A DNA stretch of 64,000 nucleotides, from contig NZ_JBNNUK010000003.1 in the NCBI RefSeq assembly GCF_050279675.1, positions 186,001-250,000 of the forward strand. The letters are read 5' to 3'. The first letter of the stretch is position 1; each line of letters opens with the position of its first letter. Below, in pieces: positions 26,836 through 34,972 of this stretch. This DNA comes from Viridibacillus sp050279675 (GTDB taxonomy: Bacteria; Bacillota; Bacilli; Bacillales_A; Planococcaceae). A program made the translations under genes and the position numbers. Under the pieces are notes generated by a model, which was given only the letters and a program-made list of their open reading frames with translations, did no database searches and was not told the DNA's origin.

Positions 26836-27633
26836 ATGAAACGAGATGCTCACATTCACTCACCTTTTTGCCCTCACGGTACGAAAGATAATTTTGAAAA
26901 ATACATAAAAAAAGCAATCAATTTCGGATTTACAGACATTACTTTTACAGAACATGCACCTCTCCCTAGTGGTTTTACTGACCCAACACCTATGCAAGAT
27001 AGTGGTATGATAACTGAAAATTTATTTCCATACATAGAAAAGTTAAAGGAATTAAAAAAACAATATGCCTCAGAAATTCGTATTCGTATTGGCTTAGAAG
27101 TCGATTTTATTATCGGTTATGAAAGACAAACAAGAGACTTTTTAAATGATATCGGTCCGCAGTTGGACGATGCTATTTTATCAGTTCACTTTTTAAAACA
27201 TAACAATGCTTATACATGTATTGACTATTCAAGCGAGACTTTCCTGGAATTTGCAGAAGCAGTTGGGACTGTGAAAGAAGTATACAATCTATATTATGAA
27301 ACAGTAAAAGAATCTATTTCTACTGATTTAGGACCTTACAAACCAAAACGAATCGGTCACCCGACACTCGTTCATAAATTCCAGTTAGCACATCAACAAA
27401 AAATAGATGACCACAAACAAATTGAAGAGATTTTACAACTGATGGCCCTCAAGGACTATGCGCTAGATGTCAACGGAGCAGGCTTATCAAAAAAAGATTG
27501 TAAAGAACCTTATCCTCCATTACAATATGTTAAACTTGCTGACGCTCTAAAAATCCCACTTGTTTTTGGCTCTGACGCTCATCAAGTTACGGATTTACAT
27601 CAACATTATGATAAAATTTTCCCTTTAAGATAA
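26836..27633 (+). CDS. hisJ: Histidinol-phosphatase, PHP family
   Basis: Removes phosphate from histidinol phosphate in histidine synthesis. The PHP metal motif HIHSPFCPHG is at the N-terminus, followed by FTEHAPLP, RIGLEVDFI and the C-terminal GSDAH. The start at 26836 is fixed by GGAGG eight bases upstream. The 265-residue length fits B. subtilis HisJ. It lies apart from other his genes and is divergent from ezrA. Confidence 0.93.
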   Translation: MKRDAHIHSPFCPHGTKDNFEKYIKKAINFGFTDITFTEHAPLPSGFTDPTPMQDSGMITENLFPYIEKLKELKKQYASEIRIRIGLEVDFIIGYERQTRDFLNDIGPQLDDAILSVHFLKHNNAYTCIDYSSETFLEFAEAVGTVKEVYNLYYETVKESISTDLGPYKPKRIGHPTLVHKFQLAHQQKIDDHKQIEEILQLMALKDYALDVNGAGLSKKDCKEPYPPLQYVKLADALKIPLVFGSDAHQVTDLHQHYDKIFPLR

Positions 27634-27652
27634 TTTAGAATGGAGAGATAAA

Positions 27653-28138
27653 ATGTTTACGCAATCCTCTTATAGTGGCAACTCAGCAGAACAATATGCA
27701 CTTGTAGCGAAGCAACTAGATGCTTTATTAGAAGGCGAAACAGATACTATTGCTAATTTAAGCAATGCCTCAGCATTATTAAATCAATTTTTAGACACCA
27801 TTAACTGGTGTGGATTTTACTTACATAAAAACGAAGAATTATTGTTAGGGCCATTCCAAGGATTACCTGCCTGTGTCCATATCGCAATTGGACGTGGAGT
27901 TTGTGGTACTGCAGCAGCGAAACAAGAAACTATCGTCGTTGAAAATGTTCATGCATTTCCAGGTCATATTGCTTGCGATGCGGCTTCTCAATCAGAAATT
28001 GTCGTTCCAATCATCGTTGAGGGTAAACTTTTTGGTGTACTTGATATCGATAGCCCTATTCAAAATCGCTTTTCTGATGATGATCGTAAAGGTATAGAAC
28101 ATTTTATACAAGTATTAACGAAACATCTTTCATTTTAA
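27653..28138 (+). CDS. ytsP: GAF-domain free methionine-(R)-sulfoxide reductase (YtsP-like)
   Basis: Repairs oxidised free methionine. The single GAF domain of 161 residues carries Cys74, Cys84 and Cys108, whose spacing (10 and 24) equals that of the three catalytic cysteines of the E. coli enzyme, plus NWCGFYL and DIDSP motifs typical of the family. It follows hisJ by 19 bp and shares its transcript. Confidence 0.93.
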   Translation: MFTQSSYSGNSAEQYALVAKQLDALLEGETDTIANLSNASALLNQFLDTINWCGFYLHKNEELLLGPFQGLPACVHIAIGRGVCGTAAAKQETIVVENVHAFPGHIACDAASQSEIVVPIIVEGKLFGVLDIDSPIQNRFSDDDRKGIEHFIQVLTKHLSF

Positions 28139-28144
28139 AATCCC

Positions 28145-28187
28145 AAAAGAGTTACGCCCACAATTGTATTGGACGTAACTCTTTTTT
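28145..28187. terminator. Bidirectional terminator after ytsP
   Basis: AAAAGAGTTACG (28145-28156) pairs with CGTAACTCTTTT (28174-28185) and T continues; it also lies at the end of the convergent cyclase gene. Confidence 0.88.
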
Positions 28188-28194
28188 TAACATC

Positions 28195-30069
28195 TTAATT
28201 TGTAACATCATCCATTTCAAACAAACGGAATTGATTTTTGCCGTTATTTTTCGCTTCATACAATGCAATATCCGCATTTTGAAAAACACAATGGAAATTG
28301 TGATTTAGATTTTTTTGCCAAGCAGCTACACCTGAAGATACAGTTACAGATGGTGTTGTTACTTCAGGAACAGATGAAACAATCTTATCAACTAAATCAA
28401 TTGATGACAATAATGTTTGGTTAGGTAAATAGATAGCAATTTCTTCGCCACCCCACCTAGCGCAAATCCCTTGACTCTGTACCGTGTCTACCAAATGTTG
28501 CGCAATCGTTACTAAAATCGCATCACCTTTTTGATGTCCATAAGTATCATTGATCATTTTAAAGTCATCGATATCTAATAAAATGAAGACACCTCCTTCA
28601 TCCTTGTCCATCGAAATCTCAACATATCGATCCAAATATTTTCTAGCAAATAATTTAGTTAAATGATCTCGATCGACCATTTCTTGTAGTTGATCACGTA
28701 AAATTGTATTCGAAATTGCCAATGAAGAATGACGTATTAAAGATTGCATTAATTTAAAACTATCAAACGAAAAGAAATACGGATTATTATGTAAGACGAT
28801 ACTAAAACCATGTACTTTTTCTCGAATAATAATAGGTATAGCCATCATTGACATAAGCGAGACTTTATCAGATACTAAGTTGCTGAAATCTGCTACAAAT
28901 AATGGATCTGTCGATTTATCAAAATGATCACTGACATATTTCAAATATGACTTAGATTCATTTTCAAAGAAAAAGGACGTACTTCCCGTTGTTACTTGAT
29001 ACACATCATTTTCTTTTAAAACGAAGCAAATCTCATTAGGATTGAACGACTTTGTTAACTGTTTTGCTAGAAACAATAACATTTCTTCTTGATTCAATTT
29101 CATATTTAAACGGTGGGATGTTTCATTTATTAGTTGGAGATCTGATACTAAACGATGTGATTGATGATATAGTTTTGCATTTTCTAATGCATTTCCTGAT
29201 GTTTCAGCTATATGCATAATAAGGTCTTTCTCTTGTTTACCAAAAATATAATTTAGCGGTGCGAAAACTTGTAACACTCCATAAATTCCTTGACGGCCCT
29301 TTATCGGTGCATTTAATACACACCATTCTATGTCTACTGCCTGTTCAATTTTCATATCGCCAGAGACAAAGGCTTCTATAGTGGAAGAACGTTCAGACAT
29401 ATAATCAAATGTATGTGTATCAACAGTTAAATGACGATCTTGGTCATTTGATAAAATAAGTTTCGAATCAAACTTTGGAAGGGCACTTCTGACACCATGA
29501 AGAAGTGCTTTTAGTATTCTATCAATATCCATAGACGAATGGAAAATACTAGTCATTCTAACTAATTCAATATTCATCTTTTGTTCATATGTGGCTCTAC
29601 TATTTTTTTGTATTAACTGAATAACACGCGAGATTAGCATTTCAAAGTCATGAATATACTTTGTCTTCGCGAACTGTTTCCAATCCCCAGTTTCTTGTAC
29701 AATGATAATGCCAAACGGGTTCTGATTTACTTCCCGTAAAACTATCACATCATCGGCAAAATCATGTTGCTTTTTCAAAATATCAACAAATGCGCTTGGG
29801 AATGGATACTCTTGATGAAGATGCTGCTCTAATAATGTACATGGAATACCTTGTGTTTTATTCTCATGAGCTGCATCAATTGAGACAGGGTAGAAGATAT
29901 CTTTGTCTAAATGTAAGTATTCACTTTTTGAAATACCGAAGTATTGTAATAGGATCCCTTTCAATAGTTCAAAATATTCACTACTATTAAGTTTTTCATC
30001 TATTAAATCCATCCACAAGTCTAGGATCTGACATTTTATATTTTGCATTATTTGTTGATAATCTGCCAT
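28195..30069 (-). CDS. dgcP: GAF-containing diguanylate cyclase (DgcP/YtrP-like)
   Basis: The 624-residue soluble protein has an N-terminal sensory part of about 150 residues, two GAF-like modules (about 165-310 and 320-450) and a C-terminal GGDEF domain (about 465-620). The active-site motif reads GGEEI rather than GG(D/E)EF, with the metal Asp in LLDIDDFKMIND intact. No RxxD inhibition site stands before the motif. It probably makes cyclic di-GMP, as B. subtilis DgcP does from the same locus. No membrane segment was seen. AGGTGA precedes the ATG. Confidence 0.85.
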   Translation of the reverse strand: MADYQQIMQNIKCQILDLWMDLIDEKLNSSEYFELLKGILLQYFGISKSEYLHLDKDIFYPVSIDAAHENKTQGIPCTLLEQHLHQEYPFPSAFVDILKKQHDFADDVIVLREVNQNPFGIIIVQETGDWKQFAKTKYIHDFEMLISRVIQLIQKNSRATYEQKMNIELVRMTSIFHSSMDIDRILKALLHGVRSALPKFDSKLILSNDQDRHLTVDTHTFDYMSERSSTIEAFVSGDMKIEQAVDIEWCVLNAPIKGRQGIYGVLQVFAPLNYIFGKQEKDLIMHIAETSGNALENAKLYHQSHRLVSDLQLINETSHRLNMKLNQEEMLLFLAKQLTKSFNPNEICFVLKENDVYQVTTGSTSFFFENESKSYLKYVSDHFDKSTDPLFVADFSNLVSDKVSLMSMMAIPIIIREKVHGFSIVLHNNPYFFSFDSFKLMQSLIRHSSLAISNTILRDQLQEMVDRDHLTKLFARKYLDRYVEISMDKDEGGVFILLDIDDFKMINDTYGHQKGDAILVTIAQHLVDTVQSQGICARWGGEEIAIYLPNQTLLSSIDLVDKIVSSVPEVTTPSVTVSSGVAAWQKNLNHNFHCVFQNADIALYEAKNNGKNQFRLFEMDDVTN

Positions 30070-30252
30070 GCAATCACCTTTTCCTTCAAAACATGCTATA
30101 TATGATCTTGTCTAATTCTATTATACATAAAATAAGTCTTTTCAACTATAGTTCTTTTGGAAAAAACTTCTTGAATTCGAGAAATCGTATCAAAACTCCT
30201 TGATTTATCCTTTATCTACTTGTCATATCTTTTCTACTATCTCTCATTTACC

Positions 30253-30281
30253 TTGACACATTTCTATGTAAAAGTTACAAT
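30253..30281 (+). promoter_or_regulatory. rpsD promoter
   Basis: TTGACA (30253-30258), 17-bp spacer and TACAAT (30276-30281) form a near-consensus vegetative promoter, giving a leader of about 190 nt. Confidence 0.88.
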
Positions 30282-30287
30282 GATTTT

Positions 30288-30476
30288 TGTGTAAAATAAA
30301 CGCAGCAGTTGTATGGTTTTATTGCTTTCATTTTATTCCTCCAGAAATGGATGGTGTAACACGTAACCCTTTGGCTGCATGGGCGAAGTTGCATGAAAAT
30401 AAAATGTCAATAATTCTGGATACATCTGGTTTTTATTTTACAACAAAATAAAACCAATTAAAGGAGGAGACTCTCT
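30288..30476 (+). promoter_or_regulatory. Structured rpsD leader, probable S4 autoregulation site
   Basis: The untranslated leader has long-range complementarity: CATTTTATT near 30340 with AATAAAATG near 30400, and CCAGAA near 30351 with TTCTGG near 30415. A final hairpin GGTTTTTATTTT/AAAATAAAACC lies just upstream of AAAGGAGG. In B. subtilis S4 represses its own leader; similarity of that structure is inferred, not aligned. Confidence 0.5.
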
Positions 30477-31079
30477 ATGTCTCGTTATACAGGTCCATCA
30501 TGGAAACTTTCTCGTCGCCTTGGTATTTCACTAAGCGGCACAGGTAAAGAAATCGAAAAACGCCCTTACGCACCAGGACAACACGGTCCTAACCAACGTA
30601 AAAAATTATCAGAATACGGTTTACAATTACAAGAAAAACAAAAACTTCGTCATATGTATGGTATGAACGAACGTCAATTCCGTACTCTATTCGACAAAGC
30701 TGGTAAAATGCAAGGTATCCACGGTGAAAACTTCATGATTCTTCTTGAAACTCGCCTTGATAACTTAGTTTACCGTTTAGGTCTTTCACGCACTCGTCGT
30801 GGATCTCGTCAATTAGTAAACCACGGCCACATTTTGGTTGATGGTAAACGCGTTGATATCCCTTCATTCCGCGTAAAACCAGGTCAAGTGATTTCTCTTC
30901 GTGAAAAATCTCAAAACCTTGATGTTGTTAATGAAGCAATCGAAGTAAACAACTTCGTACCAGAATACCTAACATTCGATGCAGACAAAAAAGAAGGTAC
31001 TTTTGTACGTCTTCCAGAACGCAGCGAATTATCAGCTGAAATCAACGAAGCTTATATCGTAGAGTACTACTCTCGTTAA
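30477..31079 (+). CDS. rpsD: Ribosomal protein S4
   Basis: A primary 16S rRNA-binding protein of the 30S subunit. The 200-residue sequence shows the N-terminal domain without the zinc-binding cysteines (the C-minus form) and the S4 RNA-binding domain around residues 92-150 (LVYRLGLSRTRRGSRQLVNHGH). Codon use is strongly biased, as expected of a highly expressed gene. AGGAGG lies nine bases before the ATG. Confidence 0.98.
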   Translation: MSRYTGPSWKLSRRLGISLSGTGKEIEKRPYAPGQHGPNQRKKLSEYGLQLQEKQKLRHMYGMNERQFRTLFDKAGKMQGIHGENFMILLETRLDNLVYRLGLSRTRRGSRQLVNHGHILVDGKRVDIPSFRVKPGQVISLREKSQNLDVVNEAIEVNNFVPEYLTFDADKKEGTFVRLPERSELSAEINEAYIVEYYSR

Positions 31080-31096
31080 TCTTTGTTCTTTCCAAG

Positions 31097-31135
31097 ACCT
31101 TGTACCCGTCATATTAGCGGGCACAAGGTTTTTTT
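31097..31135 (+). terminator. Terminator of rpsD
   Basis: ACCTTGT-A-CCCG and CGGG-C-ACAAGGT pair, followed by seven T or more. Confidence 0.92.
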
Positions 31136-31202
31136 ATTATATATTCTCCATTAACTAAAAACTAATTCTTTTTTCAAGCTACATTTAAAAAATAGTATAT
31201 AA

Positions 31203-31251
31203 AAGAGGCTAACGAACACCCTAAGAATTCTGGATGTCCAATTAGCCTCAA
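31203..31251 (-). terminator. Terminator of the YIP1 gene
   Basis: GAGGCTAA and TTAGCCTC form the outer stem and GGACA/TGTTC part of the inner one; TTTTATAT follows on the minus strand. Confidence 0.75.
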
Positions 31252-31287
31252 GTAGATAAGAATTAGGTTAATTTACTAATCAACACT

Positions 31288-31938
31288 CTACATTTGCCCC
31301 ATAAATGAGAACGTAATAATAATAATAAAAATAAGCAAAATAACAAAAACAACGAAGCCTGGAATGAAAATCGTGAAAAATGCACGCCAATTAGAAAAAC
31401 GATGCGTCTCTGCAACTACCCCCACGTTAATAACAAAAGACCATATCGTGACACAAAACGAGATTAGACTCGAAACTAGCGTTACTAAAAGGTTCTTCAC
31501 TTCAAGATAATCGCTATCCATCCTAAAGAAAGTTTCTGGTGAGAATGCCATCCATAATAATAAAATGGGTGCTAACCAAATATGAGGGATTGAGGATAAC
31601 CCCATTACTTTGAACATCTCTTTGTAAGTTGCCTTCCCTTTAAACATTTTCCCTATTAGTAAGATTACCCCTGCTCCAATAGCAGATGTAAACAAGCCAA
31701 TTAATGGTCCACCAATTACACAAATCAATAATATACCCCAAGTTGGAATATCTAAAGGTAATTCCATATCCATAGCACCGAAAAGTACACCCGCCATTCC
31801 TCCGAGCAATATGAACATAATAGCGTAACCTAATCCTTTATGATCAAGTATATATCTGGCCGTTTTTTTAGGATGTAACCAAATAGAGAAAAATGGATGT
31901 AATATCTCTTGCTGCTTTGTTTCTTGTAATTCATTCAT
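31288..31938 (-). CDS. YIP1-family integral membrane protein
   Basis: The 216-residue protein has a short cytoplasmic N-terminus with a PFFSIWLHPKKTARYIL segment, typical before the first helix of bacterial YIP1 proteins, and then five hydrophobic helices. No catalytic residues are known in the family and the role is open. AAGGGGAG lies eight bases before the ATG. It is monocistronic, between rpsD and the rhodanese locus. Confidence 0.8.
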   Translation of the reverse strand: MNELQETKQQEILHPFFSIWLHPKKTARYILDHKGLGYAIMFILLGGMAGVLFGAMDMELPLDIPTWGILLICVIGGPLIGLFTSAIGAGVILLIGKMFKGKATYKEMFKVMGLSSIPHIWLAPILLLWMAFSPETFFRMDSDYLEVKNLLVTLVSSLISFCVTIWSFVINVGVVAETHRFSNWRAFFTIFIPGFVVFVILLIFIIIITFSFMGQM

Positions 31939-32131
31939 TAATAATTCTCCCCTTCTAGTATTCTGTTAAAATCATACCAAAGATAATATAGGTATATTCT
32001 ACCTAAAACTCATTTTTGATAAATAAGAGTAATACAACAATAATAATGACTATGCGAGCCTTTCAACTTCTTTCTCAATTATCACATCATCTAATAAAAC
32101 ATCTTTACACTCCAATATTGTTCCATATAAA

Positions 32132-32158
32132 AAAGAGTATGCGAAATGCATACTCTTT
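32132..32158 (-). terminator. Terminator of the first rhodanese gene
   Basis: AAAGAGTATGC (32132-32142) and GCATACTCTTT (32148-32158) pair; TTTTTATA follows on the minus strand. Confidence 0.9.
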
Positions 32159-32181
32159 AATACGATTCTTATGGCTGTAAT

Positions 32182-32478
32182 TTATTCAACATCGCCTGAC
32201 CAAGCCAACATGCCGCCATCCATATTAGCCACATTAAAACCTTGATTTTCTAAAAACATTGTTGCGTTGCCACTACGCCCACCTGAACGACAAACCATAA
32301 TGTACTCTTTTGATTTATCTAATTCATTCATACGAAATTCGATTAAACCTAATGGGATATTGATGGCTGTTGGAATTATACCCGCTGCTACTTCATCCAC
32401 TTCACGAACATCAATTAAATTTAATTCTTTACCTGATTCTAATAATTGTTGTACTTCTTCTACTGAAATTGATTTCAT
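32182..32478 (-). CDS. Single-domain rhodanese, CstR-controlled candidate
   Basis: A 98-residue sulfurtransferase domain with the active-site loop CRSGGRS and the IDVRE and GGMLAW motifs. Such proteins carry sulfane sulfur as a cysteine persulfide. GGGAG is nine bases before the ATG used here and only three before an upstream ATG, so the second is preferred. A TACCC-CACA-GGGTA site lies just upstream, and the gene follows cstR on the same strand after a hairpin. A role in persulfide handling is inferred from this context. Confidence 0.9.
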   Translation of the reverse strand: MKSISVEEVQQLLESGKELNLIDVREVDEVAAGIIPTAINIPLGLIEFRMNELDKSKEYIMVCRSGGRSGNATMFLENQGFNVANMDGGMLAWSGDVE

Positions 32479-32493
32479 TTTCATTATCTCCCT

Positions 32494-32507
32494 TACCCCA
32501 CAGGGTA
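32494..32507. promoter_or_regulatory. CstR/CsoR-type operator upstream of the rhodanese gene
   Basis: TACCC-CACA-GGGTA is a perfect 5-4-5 inverted repeat of the class bound by CsoR/CstR proteins. A TATAAT (32511-32516, minus strand) adjoins it. Confidence 0.8.
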
Positions 32508-32527
32508 TATATTATATTTAAAATAAG

Positions 32528-32551
32528 GAAGAGTCGATTATCGGCTCTTCA
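32528..32551 (-). terminator. Hairpin at the end of cstR
   Basis: GAAGAG-CGAT and ATCG-CTCTTC form a stem overlapping the cstR stop, followed on the minus strand by CTTATTTTA. It may end cstR transcription, leaving the rhodanese gene to its own promoter. Confidence 0.5.
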
Positions 32552-32801
32552 CTAATAAATCTACAGCTTCTTTAATTAAAGTTTCTTTATCTTTCCCTTT
32601 AAGCTCATTTTCATCTTCCATGCAACGCACTAAATTAGTACTTACAATAAGCCCAATCGCGCGATCAATTGCTGAACGAGAGGCAGATAATTGTGTGATG
32701 ACATCTTTACATTCTTTTTCTTCTTCAATCATGCGGATAACACCTTTTAGCTGACCTTCAATTCGTTTCAAACGATTCTTAATTTGATCGTCATATTCCA
32801 T
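32538..32801 (-). CDS. cstR: CstR-like persulfide-sensing repressor (CsoR family)
   Basis: An 87-residue helical repressor of the DUF156/CsoR family. The two family cysteines are present (KECKDVITQ and NLVRC), but the copper-binding histidine of CsoR is replaced by Asn in LIVSTNLVRC. That pattern matches CstR, which senses per- and polysulfides by forming disulfide, trisulfide or similar links. GAGGTGA five bases upstream sets this ATG. Operator-like sites lie over its own promoter, before the rhodanese gene and before the divergent glutaredoxin gene. Confidence 0.87.
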   Translation of the reverse strand: MEYDDQIKNRLKRIEGQLKGVIRMIEEEKECKDVITQLSASRSAIDRAIGLIVSTNLVRCMEDENELKGKDKETLIKEAVDLLVKSR

Positions 32802-32842
32802 TATTGTCACCTCAATCCAAGCATATCATGTAACAGTATTAG

Positions 32843-32871
32843 ATATTATACCCCTAATGGTATTGTGTCAA
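32843..32871 (-). promoter_or_regulatory. cstR promoter with operator in its spacer
   Basis: On the minus strand TTGACA (32866-32871), 17 bases, TAATAT (32843-32848). The spacer contains TACCC-CTAA-TGGTA (32849-32862), one mismatch from the perfect operator, which suggests autorepression. Confidence 0.75.
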
Positions 32872-32896
32872 GTAAAGATGTTACAAAACAAATTAG

Positions 32897-32944
32897 TTGA
32901 AAATCCATACCCTCCATAGTATATTAAAAATACCTACCAGGGTA
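32897..32944 (+). promoter_or_regulatory. Promoter and operators of the glutaredoxin-rhodanese operon
   Basis: TTGAAA (32897-32902), 17 bases, TATATT (32920-32925). TACCC-TCCA-TAGTA (32908-32921) is a weak operator in the spacer, and TACCT-ACCA-GGGTA (32931-32944) a stronger one near the transcription start. Confidence 0.7.
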
Positions 32945-32979
32945 TATAGAATAAACTTTCAATTGGAGGCAATAACAAA

Positions 32980-33252
32980 ATGACATTGGATGTGACCGTT
33001 TATTCAGCCGTAAATTGTGGTTACTGCGTATTAATGAAAAATTTTCTACACGAACAGAACATTCTCTATAAAGAAGTAATTATTCAAGAAAAACCTGAAA
33101 TTGCTCAAGAACTAATAGCTGCAACTGGTCGTCTTGGTGTACCCCAAACAAATATTAATGGTAATTGGGTACTTGGTTATGACCCAAATTCAGCTATGAA
33201 AATTATCCAGCAACTAACAACAGCAAATAATAGAGACGGAGAATTACAATAA
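32980..33252 (+). CDS. Glutaredoxin/NrdH-like thiol-disulfide protein
   Basis: A 90-residue thioredoxin-fold protein with the redox motif CGYC (Cys13, Cys16), a cis-proline in GRLGVPQTNI and the C-terminal GYDP turn of glutaredoxin-like proteins. It could reduce mixed disulfides or persulfides. Its stop overlaps the next ATG by one base (TAATG), so the two proteins are made together. Operator sites upstream indicate CstR control. Confidence 0.88.
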   Translation: MTLDVTVYSAVNCGYCVLMKNFLHEQNILYKEVIIQEKPEIAQELIAATGRLGVPQTNINGNWVLGYDPNSAMKIIQQLTTANNRDGELQ

Positions 33253-33605
33253 TGGAATGGATTATCCTACTACTTGCAATCTCTCTCTTTATGTACTTCC
33301 GTACCAAAACAGCAAAAGGTGTAAAAAATATTTCTACAAATGATTTAAAAAACATGCTAGATGACAAATCAAAGCAACTTATCGATGTCCGCACACCAGG
33401 TGAATATAAAACCCGGCATATTGTACAATTTCAAAATATCCCATTAGATCAACTACCTAGCAAAGTAAGCAAACTCGACGCCAACAGGGAAATCATCGTT
33501 ATCTGCCAAAGTGGTATGCGAAGTGCTCGTGCTGCTAGTATTCTTTCAAAAGCAGGCTTCACTTCTGTTTATAATGTTAAAGGTGGCATGAGTCGCTGGT
33601 CATAA
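33252..33605 (+). CDS. Membrane-anchored rhodanese
   Basis: The 117-residue protein starts with one membrane helix (about residues 2-17), then a rhodanese domain with LIDVRTPGEY and active-site loop CQSGMRSA. The N-terminal anchor with basic residues after it (FRTKTAKG) places the domain on the cytoplasmic face. Translationally coupled to the glutaredoxin gene, it probably takes part in sulfane-sulfur transfer at the membrane; this is inference. Confidence 0.88.
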   Translation: MEWIILLLAISLFMYFRTKTAKGVKNISTNDLKNMLDDKSKQLIDVRTPGEYKTRHIVQFQNIPLDQLPSKVSKLDANREIIVICQSGMRSARAASILSKAGFTSVYNVKGGMSRWS

Positions 33606-33630
33606 TCTAATCTCGTTTTCAGCTATAGCC

Positions 33631-33681
33631 AAAAATAGCCATTCGTTATGTTATAATAACACTTAACGAATGGCTATTTTT
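33631..33681 (+). terminator. Terminator of the glutaredoxin-rhodanese operon
   Basis: AAAAATAGCCATTCGTTA (33631-33648) pairs with TAACGAATGGCTATTTTT (33664-33681). Confidence 0.9.
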
Positions 33682-33705
33682 TATTTAAAAGGAGGTCTTT
33701 TATAA

Positions 33706-34518
33706 ATGAAAATCATTTCAATTTGCCCTAGTAATACTGAGTTACTCACCTATTTACAACTTGAGCATCAGTTAATTGCTATCGATGATTTTTCTGATTG
33801 GCCATCTTCTATTCAGCATTTACCACGGCTTGGACCAGATCTTTCTATTAATATGGATTTGCTTGAAAGCATGGAGCCCGAGCTCGTCATCGCTTCACTT
33901 AGCGTCCCTGGAATGGAGAAGAATATTGAGGAACTCGAGCGTCGTAAAATTCCACATCTCGTTCTAAATCCTAATAGTCTGCAAGAAATTGCTGACGATT
34001 TACGTATACTAGGTAAAGCATGTGGCGTACTCGAACATGCTGAGACAAGAGCTGCTGAATTTGAGAGCTTTGTTGCTAGTATGAAGAAAATCGGCGAAAG
34101 TTGTGAAATTAAACCTTCATTATATTGGGAATGGTGGCCAAACCCTATTTTCACACCAGGTAGTATTAACTGGCTGACTGAAGTAAGCGAAATTGCGGGT
34201 GGTGTAAACCTCTTTGCTGATGTTGAATTAGCTAGCGTACAGACCGATTGGAATGATGTTTTAAAGCGAAATCCTGATTATGCGTTTTTAGCATGGGTCG
34301 GTGTTCAACACCACCGGATTAAACCTGGACACCTTCTGAAAAGACCTGGTGCATCAGAGATGTCTGCTATAAAATTAGAACACCTTCATGTAATGGAGGA
34401 ATGGCTCTATTGCCGTCCTTCACCTAGGTTACTAGAAGGTGCTTTGAAGTTGGCAACCTTAATACATCCCAAAGAGTATGAAAATCTCACGTTACCTGAA
34501 TGGGTTATTGAAAAATGA
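33706..34518 (+). CDS. Cytosolic BtuF/FepB-like helical-backbone metal receptor domain protein
   Basis: The 270 residues match the fold of ABC-transporter binding proteins for cobalamin or ferric siderophores, beginning directly with ISICPSNTELL and continuing through DDFSDWP and PELVIASL. There is no signal peptide, lipobox or membrane segment, and no permease or ATPase gene nearby. The protein therefore appears cytosolic, unlike true transport receptors. Ligand unknown. AGGAGG stands ten bases before the ATG. Confidence 0.8.
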   Translation: MKIISICPSNTELLTYLQLEHQLIAIDDFSDWPSSIQHLPRLGPDLSINMDLLESMEPELVIASLSVPGMEKNIEELERRKIPHLVLNPNSLQEIADDLRILGKACGVLEHAETRAAEFESFVASMKKIGESCEIKPSLYWEWWPNPIFTPGSINWLTEVSEIAGGVNLFADVELASVQTDWNDVLKRNPDYAFLAWVGVQHHRIKPGHLLKRPGASEMSAIKLEHLHVMEEWLYCRPSPRLLEGALKLATLIHPKEYENLTLPEWVIEK

Positions 34519-34537
34519 GATGAACTTAATAATAGTA

Positions 34538-34572
34538 AAGGACTTTTCACATTAAGTGGGGAGTCTTTTTTT
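34538..34572 (+). terminator. Terminator of the BtuF-like gene
   Basis: GACTTTTCAC and GTGGGGAGTC pair with three G-U wobbles, followed by a long T run. Confidence 0.75.
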
Positions 34573-34780
34573 GTAACCCTTTTTTTATTTCAATATTTTA
34601 CGATTAAATAGGGTTATTTTCTTACAAAAGAGCCTACTCTATATATAGAAAAGTTTTCTTTAATAATCATAATGTCTATTAGTTCTATACTTCTTTTCTT
34701 AAGTTCAAAAAAAGACTATTGCTCACTTTAAAGTGAGCAGTAGTCTTAATGGACAAATAACTAGTACTTTAATCAAGATT
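34573..34780. other. AT-rich spacer before the tandem repeats
   Basis: Apart from the tyrS terminator at 34712-34747 nothing recognisable was seen here: no ORF of credible length and no clear promoter. Confidence 0.5.
34712..34747 (-). terminator. Terminator of tyrS, beyond the tandem repeats
   Basis: AAGACTATTGCTCACTTT (34712-34729) and AAAGTGAGCAGTAGTCTT (34730-34747) form an 18-bp stem with one wobble pair; on the minus strand TTTTTTT follows. The tyrS transcript would run through both repeat copies before ending here. Confidence 0.9.
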
Positions 34781-34963
34781 TCCAGCTTCAGGCGCTAGAC
34801 TCTCGAGGTCACTTCCACTTTCTCGGACAAAAGCTGAAATGATGCTTTTGTTTCGAAAGTTCCAGTGCTTGTCGAAGGCCCACAGGATGTGGGTCACGTA
34901 ACCGTTGCGGCAGGACGCCGCGTACTTAGGTTACGTTCCTTGAACGAGCGCCTTCAGCATTTA
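34781..34963. repeat. Structured intergenic repeat, copy 1
   Basis: 183 bp, about 97% identical to copy 2. It is bounded by GGCGCT and AGCGCC and contains three inner hairpins: ACAAAAGC/GCTTTTGT, CCCACA/TGTGGG, and CGTAACC/GGTTACG enclosing GCGGC/GCCGC. No coding capacity. Confidence 0.9.
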
Positions 34964-34972
34964 CTCAGCATA

